In this document: positions 1 to 7,059 of the stretch, one piece after another
How positions within the stretch are numbered: position 1 is the stretch's first letter
Layout: each line of letters begins with the position of its first letter
Notes under the pieces: generated by a model
Seen by the model: the letters and a program-made list of their open reading frames with translations, nothing else
What the model was told of the DNA's origin: nothing
The model's database searches: none
Source of the DNA: an uncultured Lachnospiraceae bacterium
GTDB lineage: Bacteria > Bacillota > Clostridia > Lachnospirales > Lachnospiraceae
NCBI GenBank assembly: GCA_910587895.1
Contig: CAJUOE010000063.1
Coordinates: 1 to 20,383 of the forward strand
Direction: 5' to 3'
Length of the DNA: 20,383 bases
Translations under genes and position numbers: made by a program

Positions 1-288
1 GCACACCAAATCGGAATTCAGTCCCACGCTCATGTTGTTGTACCCATTGTATCCGAAATTGGACGGCAAAGGGGCAGGCTGACCCAGCGTATCTGTGGCC
101 GGATCATAAGTTGCGATATATTCCTTGGTCCAGTCATTCTCATCATAACCGCAAAAGGCTGTCCCGAGTTTCAGAGGCGCGCCTTTATCGCAAATCCTTG
201 TTCCCGCTGTTAGGAAAACCGGAAGGGCTGTCCGTGAGGAAAAATCAGTTCCGTCATGGCAATATAAGATAAGCAGCGGGGAAAACGC
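1..288 (-). pseudogene. 5'-incomplete reading frame running off the window edge, unidentified
   Basis: On the reverse strand one frame stays open from just after a TGA at 289-291 to base 1. It has no ATG, GTG or TTG in a plausible place before a Met about 20 codons from the edge. From about base 213 down, the translation looks protein-like: GAPLKLGTAFCGYDENDW, then TYDPATDTLGQPAP and SNFGYNGYNNMSVGLNSD, rich in aromatic residues, Gly, Asn and Asp like a beta-rich extracellular protein. The part upstream of about 213 looks non-coding. It may be the remnant of a gene that lost its 5' end, or a gene joined to unrelated sequence. I do not recognise the family. Proximity to the window edge also allows an assembly artefact. 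Confidence 0.3.
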
Positions 289-378
289 TCAGACAGTTGA
301 CATTGGGGAAATACATGAAGCCCATTTCCCGGAGGCAAGGGGTACACGAAATTCACCGAATGTTTTTTTTCCGGCGGC
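205..378. other. Intergenic stretch with hairpin, open in several reverse frames
   Basis: No gene is supported here. On the reverse strand two overlapping frames are open at once: one from a GTG near 352 that ends at a TAA near 212, and another that could start at an ATG in the same place (MGFMYFPNVNCL). Simultaneous open frames with odd composition suggest non-coding DNA rather than a small gene. A perfect 7-bp inverted repeat, GGGAAAT at 306-312 and ATTTCCC at 324-330, encloses an 11-nt loop. A T-run lies at 363-370. It could be a structured RNA or a dispersed intergenic repeat; only one copy is visible here. Confidence 0.3.
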
Positions 379-479
379 ATGGATGGAAAAGCTTTCAGAA
401 ATAATTTAATTTCCCATAAGAATTTTCGTGGCAGTATTGCAGGAATTCCAAAAACAGCGCTATATGTAACAAACAGGCT

Positions 480-505
480 GAATAGTTACCTGGCAGTAAC
501 TATTC
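480..505. repeat. Perfect 10-bp inverted repeat upstream of the chemoreceptor
   Basis: GAATAGTTAC at 480-489 is followed by a 6-nt spacer and its exact reverse complement GTAACTATTC at 496-505. There is no T-tract after it, so it is not an intrinsic terminator. It lies 14 nt upstream of the proposed -35 of the chemoreceptor promoter, so it could be an operator. It also resembles the short palindromes that occur as dispersed intergenic repeats in Firmicutes. No second copy was seen in this window. Confidence 0.6.
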
Positions 506-518
506 TGATTGTCGAGTC

Positions 519-547
519 TTGTAAAATAATGCATTATATGGTAAAAT
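519..547 (+). promoter_or_regulatory. Candidate sigma-A promoter of the chemoreceptor gene
   Basis: TTGTAA at 519-524 and TAAAAT at 542-547 are separated by 17 nt. The start codon at 605 is preceded by GGAGG at 592-596. I saw no good match to a flagellar sigma-28 promoter in the leader, though many chemoreceptors use one. Confidence 0.4.
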
Positions 548-604
548 TTTATCTGGATATTTATCTGAGCCTGAAATGAAAGATAATGTGTGGAGGAGTA
601 AGGT

Positions 605-2065
605 ATGCAACTTGATATTTTAAAAAACGAAGAAAAAAGAACAAATTTTGTGATGTTTCTGTTTTACGCGGTAATTCCCCTTGTCGCATTTTTATATGTG
701 CTGATTTTTAACGGGGGCGCATTCAAAGACAGCATAGTGGTTTTAATGGTGTTAGCCGGGGGATTGGTAAAACTTTTTGAGAAAAATCTTGGAAAATATG
801 CGAAATACATATATGTTTCTATTCTACCGGTGTTTGGGGCGATCACAATTGTTGCCGGTACGCCGCGTGCTTTTGGAGCGATGGCGGAAGCCTATTTCCT
901 GATATTGTTTCTGGCGGTTTCGTATTATGACCTGTCTACCATCGTTGTATATTCCGTGGTTCTTGTGGTATCAAATGGCATCGGCCTGATTCTGTTTCCG
1001 GACGCATATCTTTGCATGTATACGCTGGCGATCTGGGTATTTATTTTGATGGTATATGTGCTGGCGGTTCTGGCGGCGTTGATGGTTATTACAAGGGCGC
1101 GCGCCCTGTTTGCCACGGTAGAGACGAAGGAGTCGGAGGCAGAGGAAATTCTGGGGAACGTGCGTCAGGCATTTATGGGAATTCAGGAATCTACAGACAG
1201 CATTCATACGTCTCTGAGCGGGTTCGGGCAGAGCACGCAGGAGATTGCGGATTCCACGGAAGAGATATCAGCCAGTGCAGAAAAGCAGATTGAGGAAGTA
1301 GGCGGAAGTATTGAGATTTTCAATACCCTGAATGAGAAGATTCAGGCTTCCGAAGAACAGGTTGACGTCACGATGAAGAACATGAAACAGCTGAAAGAAA
1401 AGAATGACGAGGGTATCGCATCTATTTCACAGCTTTCCAGAAAGTTCGACGATAATATTCAGGCGACGCGTGAGGCGGCGGAGGGCGTTGCGACTCTGAG
1501 CCAGAAATCAAGCCTGATTGCCGGTATCGTAGACAGCATTGACCAGATTGCACAGCAGACAAACCTGCTTGCATTGAATGCCGCCATTGAGGCAGCGCGT
1601 GCAGGAGAGGCAGGCAAAGGTTTTGCTGTAGTTGCCAACGAAATCAATTCATTGTCCATGGAATCTTCACAGGCGACGAAGGAAATTGATACCATCTTGA
1701 AAGACATCATTGAGACGGTTGAGGCGACCAATAAGATCATGGACAGAAATGGCATGACGGTCAGGGAATCTTACGACCAGTTAAATGATACGGTTAAGAT
1801 TTTTGAGACGATGATAGATTCTTCAGAAGAAGTGCTTTCTGTAATTCAGGTTCTGCGCAACGAGCTGTCCAATATCGTGGATATTAAGGAGTCATTGCTG
1901 GAGTCAATGAACAGGTTGGAGACAATCTCTGAGAATGCTGCGGAGACTACCACCGAAATCAGCCTCTCAACGGGCGAACAGGTATCGGGCGTAGACAATA
2001 TCCTGAAATCCCTGGAGAAGGTACAGGAAGGCATTGAGCGTCTTGGCAGTGTGCTTAAGGATTAA
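605..2065 (+). CDS. Methyl-accepting chemotaxis protein with a membrane-embedded sensor region
   Basis: Chemoreceptor expected to signal to the CheA kinase through CheW, with adaptation by methylation. Residues about 17-163 form roughly six hydrophobic segments joined by short loops. The cytoplasmic helical signalling domain follows from about residue 170. The highly conserved hairpin tip is clear: QQTNLLALNAAIEAARAGEA around 317-336, followed by GKGFAVVANEI. No periplasmic-type sensor domain and no obvious HAMP are seen, so the ligand may be hydrophobic or sensed within the membrane. There is no C-terminal CheR-binding pentapeptide; it ends GSVLKD. The ATG at 605 is chosen for the GGAGG 8 nt upstream. 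It stands alone, with no che or flagellar genes nearby, and its stop is 5 nt from the stop of the convergent DUF6512 gene. The family call is firm; the stimulus is unknown. Confidence 0.93.
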   Translation: MQLDILKNEEKRTNFVMFLFYAVIPLVAFLYVLIFNGGAFKDSIVVLMVLAGGLVKLFEKNLGKYAKYIYVSILPVFGAITIVAGTPRAFGAMAEAYFLILFLAVSYYDLSTIVVYSVVLVVSNGIGLILFPDAYLCMYTLAIWVFILMVYVLAVLAALMVITRARALFATVETKESEAEEILGNVRQAFMGIQESTDSIHTSLSGFGQSTQEIADSTEEISASAEKQIEEVGGSIEIFNTLNEKIQASEEQVDVTMKNMKQLKEKNDEGIASISQLSRKFDDNIQATREAAEGVATLSQKSSLIAGIVDSIDQIAQQTNLLALNAAIEAARAGEAGKGFAVVANEINSLSMESSQATKEIDTILKDIIETVEATNKIMDRNGMTVRESYDQLNDTVKIFETMIDSSEEVLSVIQVLRNELSNIVDIKESLLESMNRLETISENAAETTTEISLSTGEQVSGVDNILKSLEKVQEGIERLGSVLKD

Positions 2066-2070
2066 ATATA

Positions 2071-2592
2071 TTACCCGACCTGAAAAATTCCCAGGGAAGG
2101 CGGAATAATTGTAAATATGATAAAGCAGGCTGCGAGAAGAAGGATGGCAAGCCAGGGAAGGAAGAGTTTTTCTCCCGTCCGGGCATCCCCGCTCTCGCAG
2201 CTTTTTGTTTTCAGATATACGACCGCGAAAGCAAAAATCACGCTGATATAGAAAATCAAAATGTCTATGGCGGTATAATTTGTCCCCAGAATTCCGGAAT
2301 AAGTGTAAAATAGTGCCGGAATGGCAAAAGTGCCCGCCAGGATACCCACAGGATAGGCGCAAAGGATACAGGGAAAGTCCTGTTTCAGGTAAGGGATAGT
2401 GAAAATTCCGTACAGCAGCATGGGGAAAAACAGCAGCTTCATGTGCTCCCAGGTGGATTCATTGACTGGTGTAAAAAACCCTGCCAGGATATTTTGTCCC
2501 GACCAGTCGTAAACAAAATGTGCAAGAGTGCCTGAAACAGAGGTAAAAAGAATTCCTGCAATGGTGTAAAGTAATAATTTTTTTGACATCAT
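2071..2592 (-). CDS. DUF6512 family membrane protein
   Basis: Small integral membrane protein of about 173 residues with around five or six hydrophobic helices. The segment HFVYDWSGQNILAGFFTPVN, followed by ESTWEHMKLLFFP, is the hallmark of a clostridial family I know as DUF6512, whose function is not established. The open frame can be extended upstream to a TTG at 2616, but the double ATG at 2592 and 2589 (MMSKKLLLY) is the more natural start. A ribosome binding site is weak for either choice. As I recall the family it usually ends with a short stretch after the IF/LFQ motif; here a stop comes two residues after IFQ, so the last residues may be missing. A TATAAT at about 2660-2665 (reverse strand) could be its -10. 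It is encoded downstream of thiT on the same strand, about 135 nt away, and need not share its operon. Confidence 0.75.
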   Translation of the reverse strand: MMSKKLLLYTIAGILFTSVSGTLAHFVYDWSGQNILAGFFTPVNESTWEHMKLLFFPMLLYGIFTIPYLKQDFPCILCAYPVGILAGTFAIPALFYTYSGILGTNYTAIDILIFYISVIFAFAVVYLKTKSCESGDARTGEKLFLPWLAILLLAACFIIFTIIPPSLGIFQVG

Positions 2593-2726
2593 AATTATAT
2601 AAACGGTTCCATTCAAACTGACCTGACCCCGATAATTCCTTTCTAAATGATATCCGGTATCTATTATAGACAGATTATATGCAATAGGAAGGAAAATATA
2701 AGCGTTTCAGCATGTTTTTCCTGAAA

Positions 2727-3269
2727 TCAGGCGGACTCTTCCGAGACCATGCGTTTCACCTGAGCCAGCGCTTTGGAAACAGGGGGCAGGGCAATCAGGA
2801 TTAAGGTAATAGCAGCCTCAGCGCCCAGATAAGAACCGTTATATACCAGGGAATAGATGGGAGCAGCCATATTTTCCGGGGTATAGGAGGCAAAGAAGAT
2901 GACGCCTGAGAGGAAGGAGAAAAAGTACCTTCCCAGAACGCCAGCCAGGTAACCGATGATCAGGCCGTGTTTCTGTTTACAGAAAAATCCTGACAGGCCC
3001 AGCGCGCCGAATGCCAGCGGATAGTCCGTAAGCATTTGGGGAATGGTATAAAAAACAGGCTCAACCATAAATTGCAGCAGGCCGTATGCTGCTCCGGTGA
3101 TCAGGCCGGCAGCAGGACCGAACCAGTAGCCGATCAGTACAATGAACAACATGCTCAGAAGTGTGACCGAGCCGCCCATAGGCATTTCAATTATCTTAAT
3201 CATAGAAGCAACCTGCGCAAGGGCAATGGCAGCGGCAGAAAATACGAGTTGTCTGGTAGTGGTTTTCAT
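2727..3269 (-). CDS. thiT: Thiamine ECF transporter S-component ThiT
   Basis: Substrate-binding membrane subunit of an energy-coupling-factor transporter that captures thiamine and docks on the shared EcfAA'T module, which is not encoded here. The 180 residues form about six hydrophobic helices, the usual S-component size. Recognisable ThiT features are LTDYPLAFGALGLSGF at 80-95, SGVIFFASYTPENM at 121-134 and VYNGSYLGAE at 142-151; the Asp-Tyr-Pro and Tyr-Asn-Gly-Ser-Tyr segments correspond to thiamine-contacting regions of the family. The ATG at 3269 has a GGGAGG about 10 nt upstream. Transcription should start near 3312 from the promoter at 3319-3348, giving a leader of about 40 nt with no room for, and no sign of, a TPP riboswitch. 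No thiamine biosynthesis gene is adjacent. Confidence 0.9.
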   Translation of the reverse strand: MKTTTRQLVFSAAAIALAQVASMIKIIEMPMGGSVTLLSMLFIVLIGYWFGPAAGLITGAAYGLLQFMVEPVFYTIPQMLTDYPLAFGALGLSGFFCKQKHGLIIGYLAGVLGRYFFSFLSGVIFFASYTPENMAAPIYSLVYNGSYLGAEAAITLILIALPPVSKALAQVKRMVSEESA

Positions 3270-3318
3270 GAGTAGAATCCTCCCTGTAAAAATGTTTATA
3301 TTTCATCATGCAGTCTAT

Positions 3319-3348
3319 ATTGTAGCGGTTTGGATATCCGCCTGTCAA
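3319..3348 (-). promoter_or_regulatory. thiT promoter
   Basis: On the reverse strand TTGACA at 3343-3348 and TACAAT at 3319-3324 are 18 nt apart, a strong sigma-A match. The spacer contains GGATATCC, itself a palindrome, flanked by GCGG and CCGC, so a repressor could bind between the boxes. The regulator is unknown. Confidence 0.65.
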
Positions 3349-3377
3349 TCGTATGTTTTTCTGTTTTTTATGCAATT

Positions 3378-3403
3378 TATTACTTTGCCATAATAAAGTA
3401 ATA
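3378..3403. promoter_or_regulatory. Perfect inverted repeat between the divergent thiT and gdhA promoters
   Basis: TATTACTTT at 3378-3386 and AAAGTAATA at 3395-3403 are exact reverse complements with an 8-nt spacer. The site lies 30 bp upstream of the thiT -35 and 18 bp upstream of the gdhA -35, the place expected for an operator or activator site. The bound protein is unknown. The AT-richness means a hairpin of no regulatory role is also possible. Confidence 0.4.
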
Positions 3404-3421
3404 GAGAAATAAAGAAAATTC

Positions 3422-3450
3422 TTGCAAAATTGGAAAAATCATATTAAAAT
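3422..3450 (+). promoter_or_regulatory. gdhA promoter
   Basis: TTGCAA at 3422-3427 and TAAAAT at 3445-3450 are separated by exactly 17 nt. The leader to the ATG at 3493 is about 36 nt and carries AAAGGAG just upstream of the start. Confidence 0.55.
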
Positions 3451-3492
3451 GTACCTTGAGAACGAAAGTATGAATGTAAAGGAGAATGAAAA

Positions 3493-4827
3493 ATGAGCTA
3501 TGTTGATGAAGTGCTGGAGCGTGTAATCGCAAAGAACCCGGCAGAGCCTGAATTTCATCAGGCAGTAAAAGAAGTATTAGAGTCCTTAAGACCGGTGATT
3601 GACGCCAATGAAGAGAAATACCGCAAAGAAGCATTGCTGGAGCGTTTGACGGAGCCGGACAGGCAGTTCAAGTTCCGTGTACCGTGGGTAGATGACAAGG
3701 GGCAGGTTCAGGTCAATACTGGCTACCGCGTACAGTTCAATAACAGCATTGGACCCTACAAGGGCGGTTTGAGGCTGCATCCTTCCGTAAACCTTGGCAT
3801 AATCAAATTCCTTGGATTTGAGCAGATTTTCAAGAATTCCCTGACAAGCCTTCCGATTGGCGGCGGCAAGGGCGGTTCTGATTTTGATCCCAAGGGCAAA
3901 TCTGACCGCGAGGTTATGGCATTCTGCCAGAGCTTTATGACAGAGCTTTGCAAGTATATTGGAGCAGATACGGATGTTCCGGCAGGAGACATTGGAACTG
4001 GTGCAAGGGAAATCGGTTATATGTTCGGACAGTACAAGAAAATCAAGAGCGTTTATGAGGGCGTGCTGACCGGAAAAGGTCTTTCCTACGGCGGATCCTT
4101 GGCGCGTACAGAGGCTACTGGCTACGGTTTGTTATACCTGACCGAGGAAATGATGAAATGCAATGGTCACGACATGAAGGGCAAGGTAGTATGCATCTCC
4201 GGTTCCGGTAACGTGGCAATCTATGCAACGCAGAAGGCACAGGAGCTTGGCGCAAAGGTTGTAACCGTCAGCGATTCTACCGGATGGGTATACGATCCCG
4301 AAGGAATTGACGTTGCATTGCTGAAGGAAGTAAAAGAGGTAAAACGCGCACGTCTTACCGAATATGCAGCAGCAAGACCGAGCGCAGAGTATCACGAGGG
4401 ACGTGGCGTATGGTCGATTAAGTGCGATATTGCACTTCCCTGCGCGACGCAGAACGAGCTCCTTCTTGAGGATGCAAAACAGTTAGTGGCAAATGGATGT
4501 ATTGCAGTGGCAGAGGGCGCAAACATGCCGACTACCTTAGATGCAACCGAGTATTTACAGAAGAACAAGGTTCTGTTTGCTCCGGGTAAGGCTGCAAACG
4601 CAGGCGGCGTTGCAACTTCCGCATTGGAGATGAGCCAGAACTCCGAGCGTCTGAGCTGGACGTTTGAGGAAGTTGACGGCAAGCTCAAAGACATTATGGT
4701 AAATATTTTCCACAACCTGGATGACGCTGCTAAGCGTTACGGCAAAGAAGGCGACTATGTAGCAGGTGCGAATATCGCCGGATTTGAGAAGGTGGCAGAC
4801 GCTATGATTGCACAGGGTGTTTGCTGA
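3493..4827 (+). CDS. gdhA: Glutamate dehydrogenase, hexameric 50-kDa type
   Basis: Interconverts 2-oxoglutarate plus ammonium and glutamate with a nicotinamide cofactor, joining nitrogen assimilation to amino-acid fermentation. At 444 residues it has the exact size of the bacterial homohexamer. Visible residues: the substrate-binding lysines in NSIGPYKGGLRLHP (K90) and FEQIFKN (K114), the catalytic lysine in LPIGGGKGG (K126), the catalytic aspartate in DVPAGDIGTG (D166), and a Rossmann GSGNVA near residue 217. Numbering is one ahead of the well-studied Clostridium symbiosum enzyme. Cofactor preference (NAD or NADP) cannot be fixed by eye. The gene appears monocistronic: its own promoter lies upstream and a strong terminator follows 21 nt after the stop. 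GDH is an abundant protein in gut clostridia. Confidence 0.97.
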   Translation: MSYVDEVLERVIAKNPAEPEFHQAVKEVLESLRPVIDANEEKYRKEALLERLTEPDRQFKFRVPWVDDKGQVQVNTGYRVQFNNSIGPYKGGLRLHPSVNLGIIKFLGFEQIFKNSLTSLPIGGGKGGSDFDPKGKSDREVMAFCQSFMTELCKYIGADTDVPAGDIGTGAREIGYMFGQYKKIKSVYEGVLTGKGLSYGGSLARTEATGYGLLYLTEEMMKCNGHDMKGKVVCISGSGNVAIYATQKAQELGAKVVTVSDSTGWVYDPEGIDVALLKEVKEVKRARLTEYAAARPSAEYHEGRGVWSIKCDIALPCATQNELLLEDAKQLVANGCIAVAEGANMPTTLDATEYLQKNKVLFAPGKAANAGGVATSALEMSQNSERLSWTFEEVDGKLKDIMVNIFHNLDDAAKRYGKEGDYVAGANIAGFEKVADAMIAQGVC

Positions 4828-4848
4828 TAAAACCTGATATTTTACAGG

Positions 4849-4898
4849 AAAGGCGGGCTGGGACAATGAATCAGACAGGCATTGTTCCAGCCGCTTTT
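4849..4898 (+). terminator. Intrinsic terminator of gdhA
   Basis: A long hairpin pairs GGCTGGGACAATG (4856-4868) with CATTGTTCCAGCC (4880-4892): 13 bp with one G-U pair and an 11-nt loop. After a one-base bulge the stem can extend into GCG/CGC bases and an A-tract paired with the T-tract at 4895-4898. It ends only 15 nt before the response regulator start codon. Confidence 0.8.
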
Positions 4899-4913
4899 AT
4901 ATGGAGAAGAATA

Positions 4914-5600
4914 ATGGAAAGAAAGATTTTGATTGTGGACGATGACGAAGATTTATCGTTTATCATCTGTGAGATGCTTGAAAACTATGGTTACAGCGTA
5001 GGTTGTGCCGTAAGCGGGGAAAAAGCGTTTGATATGCTGGCAGAAGATACCTGGCATTTGATTCTTCTGGATATCAACCTGCCGGAGACTACGGGATTTG
5101 AGCTTTGCCAGGAGTTAAGAAAAGTTTCTGACATCCCGGTTATTTTTGCAAGTGCAAGAACCAGTGAGACAGACCGCATCACGGGATTTGATATCGGAGG
5201 GGATGACTACCTGCCCAAGCCATATTCGATGAAGGAGCTGTTGTCGAGGGTAAATGCCCTGATCCGCCGTGCATATGGGTCGAAAGAAACGGAGAAGATC
5301 ATAAATTTCGGGGATATTTCCGTGAATGTTACGGCAAGGACGGTGACGAAAAAAGGAGAGACTGTTTCCCTGTCGCTGCGAGAATTTGATTTATTGTCCT
5401 GGCTTTGCGAGCATAAAAATACAGCGGTATCCAAAGAACAGATTCTAAGCGGGGTATGGGGAGCCTTTTCGCTTGTGGAGCCTTCTACCCTCACCGTCCA
5501 TATCCGCTGGCTGCGGGAGAAATTGGAGGACAATCCGGCAAAACCAGTGTACATCAAAACCGTCTATAAAGTGGGATATATGCTGGAGGTTTGCGAATGA
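4914..5600 (+). CDS. OmpR/PhoB-family response regulator
   Basis: DNA-binding partner of the kinase encoded next to it. The receiver domain spans residues about 3-118, with acidic pocket VDDDED at 8-13, phospho-acceptor D53 in LLDINLPE, switch Ser80 and the conserved Lys102 in LPKPYS. A winged-helix DNA-binding domain fills about 130-226, ending with the typical LREKLEDNP and IKTVYKVGYM. The frame is open 93 nt further upstream, but that part lies inside the gdhA terminator; the ATG at 4914, with GGAGAAG about 6 nt upstream, gives the normal family start MERKILIVDDD and 228 residues. Its stop overlaps the kinase start in ATGA, so the two are translationally coupled. Likely target: the ABC operon promoter at about 7421-7454, which has a direct repeat of the type this family binds. 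Confidence 0.93.
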   Translation: MERKILIVDDDEDLSFIICEMLENYGYSVGCAVSGEKAFDMLAEDTWHLILLDINLPETTGFELCQELRKVSDIPVIFASARTSETDRITGFDIGGDDYLPKPYSMKELLSRVNALIRRAYGSKETEKIINFGDISVNVTARTVTKKGETVSLSLREFDLLSWLCEHKNTAVSKEQILSGVWGAFSLVEPSTLTVHIRWLREKLEDNPAKPVYIKTVYKVGYMLEVCE

Positions 5601-6733
5601 AGAACAAAATTCTGGGCGTGACAATTTTATTTTCCCTTGTAATGATGCTGCTTTCTGGCTGGTTCTACGTTTCTGCAAGTCGGGTGGACGCGGATGAAGA
5701 AACATCGCAATATATTGTCGCGCTGAATGAAATCAAACAGTTGAACAGGAATGGCGATTACAAGAAATCAGAGGAAAAGATTGCTACTTTGCAGGAAAAG
5801 ATGCGTCTTGCGGATGAGCGAAAAAGTGGCGTATCGTTTCTTCCGGTTCTGTGCGTTGTGAGCGTGTTGTTTTTCTTCCTTGCGTTCGGATATATTTATC
5901 TGGCAATTCTAAGGCCGTTTGAGAAGATGAAAGATTTTGCGGTAAAGATTTCTGCCGGAGATTTCGATGTGCCGCTGAAGTATCAGCGTTCCAATTATTT
6001 CGGGGATTTTACCTGGGCGTTTGACAGCATGAGAAAGGAAATTACAAAGGCCAGAATTTGCGAGCGTGAGGCGATAGACAACAACAAGACGGTAATCGCT
6101 ACACTTTCCCACGACATTAAGACGCCCATTGCCTCCATCCAAACATATGCGGAGGCGCTTGGTGCGTCCATGGATACTTCCTATGAAAAACGGGAACGGA
6201 TGCTGAATGTCATCACCAGAAAATGTGAAGAAGTGTCACATCTTACGGATGACCTTTTTCTGCATTCTATCTCAGATTTGGATAAACTGAAGATAACGCC
6301 CGAAAAATTTGAAATCTGTTTGTTTGTGGAGGGCGTCATAGAAGAAATTTCATCCTCACAGGGCGACGTGCATTTTCAAAAGGCGGATTTTGCTGCCTGC
6401 GTGATGGCGGATAAAAACCGGCTGACCCAAATTGTGGAGAACCTTATCAATAATGCTAGGAAATATGCGAAGAGCAATATAGATGTTTTTCTGACAGAGG
6501 AAGAGGGCAGCGTGGCGCTGCATGTGCGCGATTACGGCAATGGAATTCCAGATGAAAACATACCGTTTATTTTTGATAAATTTTACCGGGGAAGTAATTG
6601 CGGAAATGAGCAGGGCTCGGGCCTTGGGCTTTACATTGTAAAATATATTACGGAAAAAATGGATGGGCAGGTGACGCTTGCCAATCACAGGGATGGGCTG
6701 GAGGCTGTGGTGGCGTTGCCTTTGCAACAATAG
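5597..6733 (+). CDS. Membrane sensor histidine kinase
   Basis: Autophosphorylates on histidine and passes the phosphate to the upstream response regulator. Order: transmembrane helix about 5-26; a short external segment of roughly 50 residues, too small for a classical folded sensor; second helix about 79-104; HAMP-like linker about 105-155; dimerisation domain with H172 in ATLSHDIKTPIAS; ATPase domain with N-box ENLINNARKYA, G1 DYGNGIPDE, F-box FDKFYRG and G2 GSGLGLYI. It is 378 residues from the ATG at 5597, which overlaps the regulator stop; GGAGG at 5585-5589 supports it over a TTG two codons earlier. The very small sensor segment resembles kinases that detect a ligand through a partner membrane protein such as an ABC permease, consistent with the FtsX-type permease encoded nearby. 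Confidence 0.93.
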   Translation: MKNKILGVTILFSLVMMLLSGWFYVSASRVDADEETSQYIVALNEIKQLNRNGDYKKSEEKIATLQEKMRLADERKSGVSFLPVLCVVSVLFFFLAFGYIYLAILRPFEKMKDFAVKISAGDFDVPLKYQRSNYFGDFTWAFDSMRKEITKARICEREAIDNNKTVIATLSHDIKTPIASIQTYAEALGASMDTSYEKRERMLNVITRKCEEVSHLTDDLFLHSISDLDKLKITPEKFEICLFVEGVIEEISSSQGDVHFQKADFAACVMADKNRLTQIVENLINNARKYAKSNIDVFLTEEEGSVALHVRDYGNGIPDENIPFIFDKFYRGSNCGNEQGSGLGLYIVKYITEKMDGQVTLANHRDGLEAVVALPLQQ

Positions 6734-6769
6734 AGTGTGATAGCTGTTATTTTATTTATGGAATAAAGA

Positions 6770-6811
6770 AGAACCTCGGCTGTGTGTCTGGTTCCGGGGT
6801 TCTGCTCCTTT
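6770..6811 (+). terminator. Intrinsic terminator after the sensor kinase
   Basis: AGAACCTCGG at 6770-6779 pairs with CCGGGGTTCT at 6794-6803 (10 bp with one G-U pair, 14-nt loop), followed by GCTCCTTTT. It closes the two-component operon before the convergent antitoxin gene, so the ABC genes downstream need their own promoter. Confidence 0.75.
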
Positions 6812-6824
6812 TGTGTATTGCATT

Positions 6825-7055
6825 TTAAGATGATAGACCGAGTTCTCTTATGACTTCATCCTGAGAATGATTAGGCTGGTAATCAGGAGTGCCATTGTGA
6901 TATTCGGCAATTGCCTGTAGTTCATCTTCATATGGTTCCGTTTCTTCTGCGTTTGCAAGGTGGAATGTTGTTTGTATAAGCTGCCAGACCATTTCGGCAT
7001 CCTTTTCATTCATAATGCTTACTGCGCCAATAATTCTTTCTTTTATTTCACTCAT
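6825..7055 (-). CDS. Probable antitoxin of a RelE-type toxin-antitoxin pair
   Basis: Predicted to bind and neutralise the toxin encoded just upstream. The 76-residue acidic protein starts with a helical segment, IKERIIGAVSIMNEKDAEMV, has an acidic middle, and ends HSQDEVIRELGL, similar to the toxin-wrapping C-termini of several antitoxin families. I recognise the general type (small clostridial antitoxins beside RelE toxins) but not a named family, and I see no clear helix-turn-helix or ribbon-helix-helix. The ATG at 7055 lies 4 nt after the toxin stop, and its ribosome binding site GGAGT (7064-7068) sits inside the last toxin codons, so the genes are co-translated. The function is inferred mainly from the pairing. 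Confidence 0.7.
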   Translation of the reverse strand: MSEIKERIIGAVSIMNEKDAEMVWQLIQTTFHLANAEETEPYEDELQAIAEYHNGTPDYQPNHSQDEVIRELGLSS

Positions 7056-7059
7056 AATA

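Noticed and set aside
379..579. 66-codon forward ORF upstream of the chemoreceptor
   Set aside because: It has no ribosome binding site, runs through the perfect inverted repeat and the proposed promoter, and its composition is not protein-like.
2705..2726. Inverted repeat TTTCAG / CTGAAA just after the thiT stop as a terminator
   Set aside because: The stem is only 6 AT-rich pairs with a 10-nt loop and no following U-tract in the thiT direction; too weak to call.
3270..3400. TPP riboswitch before thiT
   Set aside because: No CTGAGA-type or GAACCTGA-type conserved segments, and the promoter leaves only about 40 nt of leader.
4821..4913. Longer N-terminus for the response regulator
   Set aside because: The extra 31 codons overlap the gdhA stop and terminator; the family starts at MERKILIVDD, with a good ribosome binding site before 4914.
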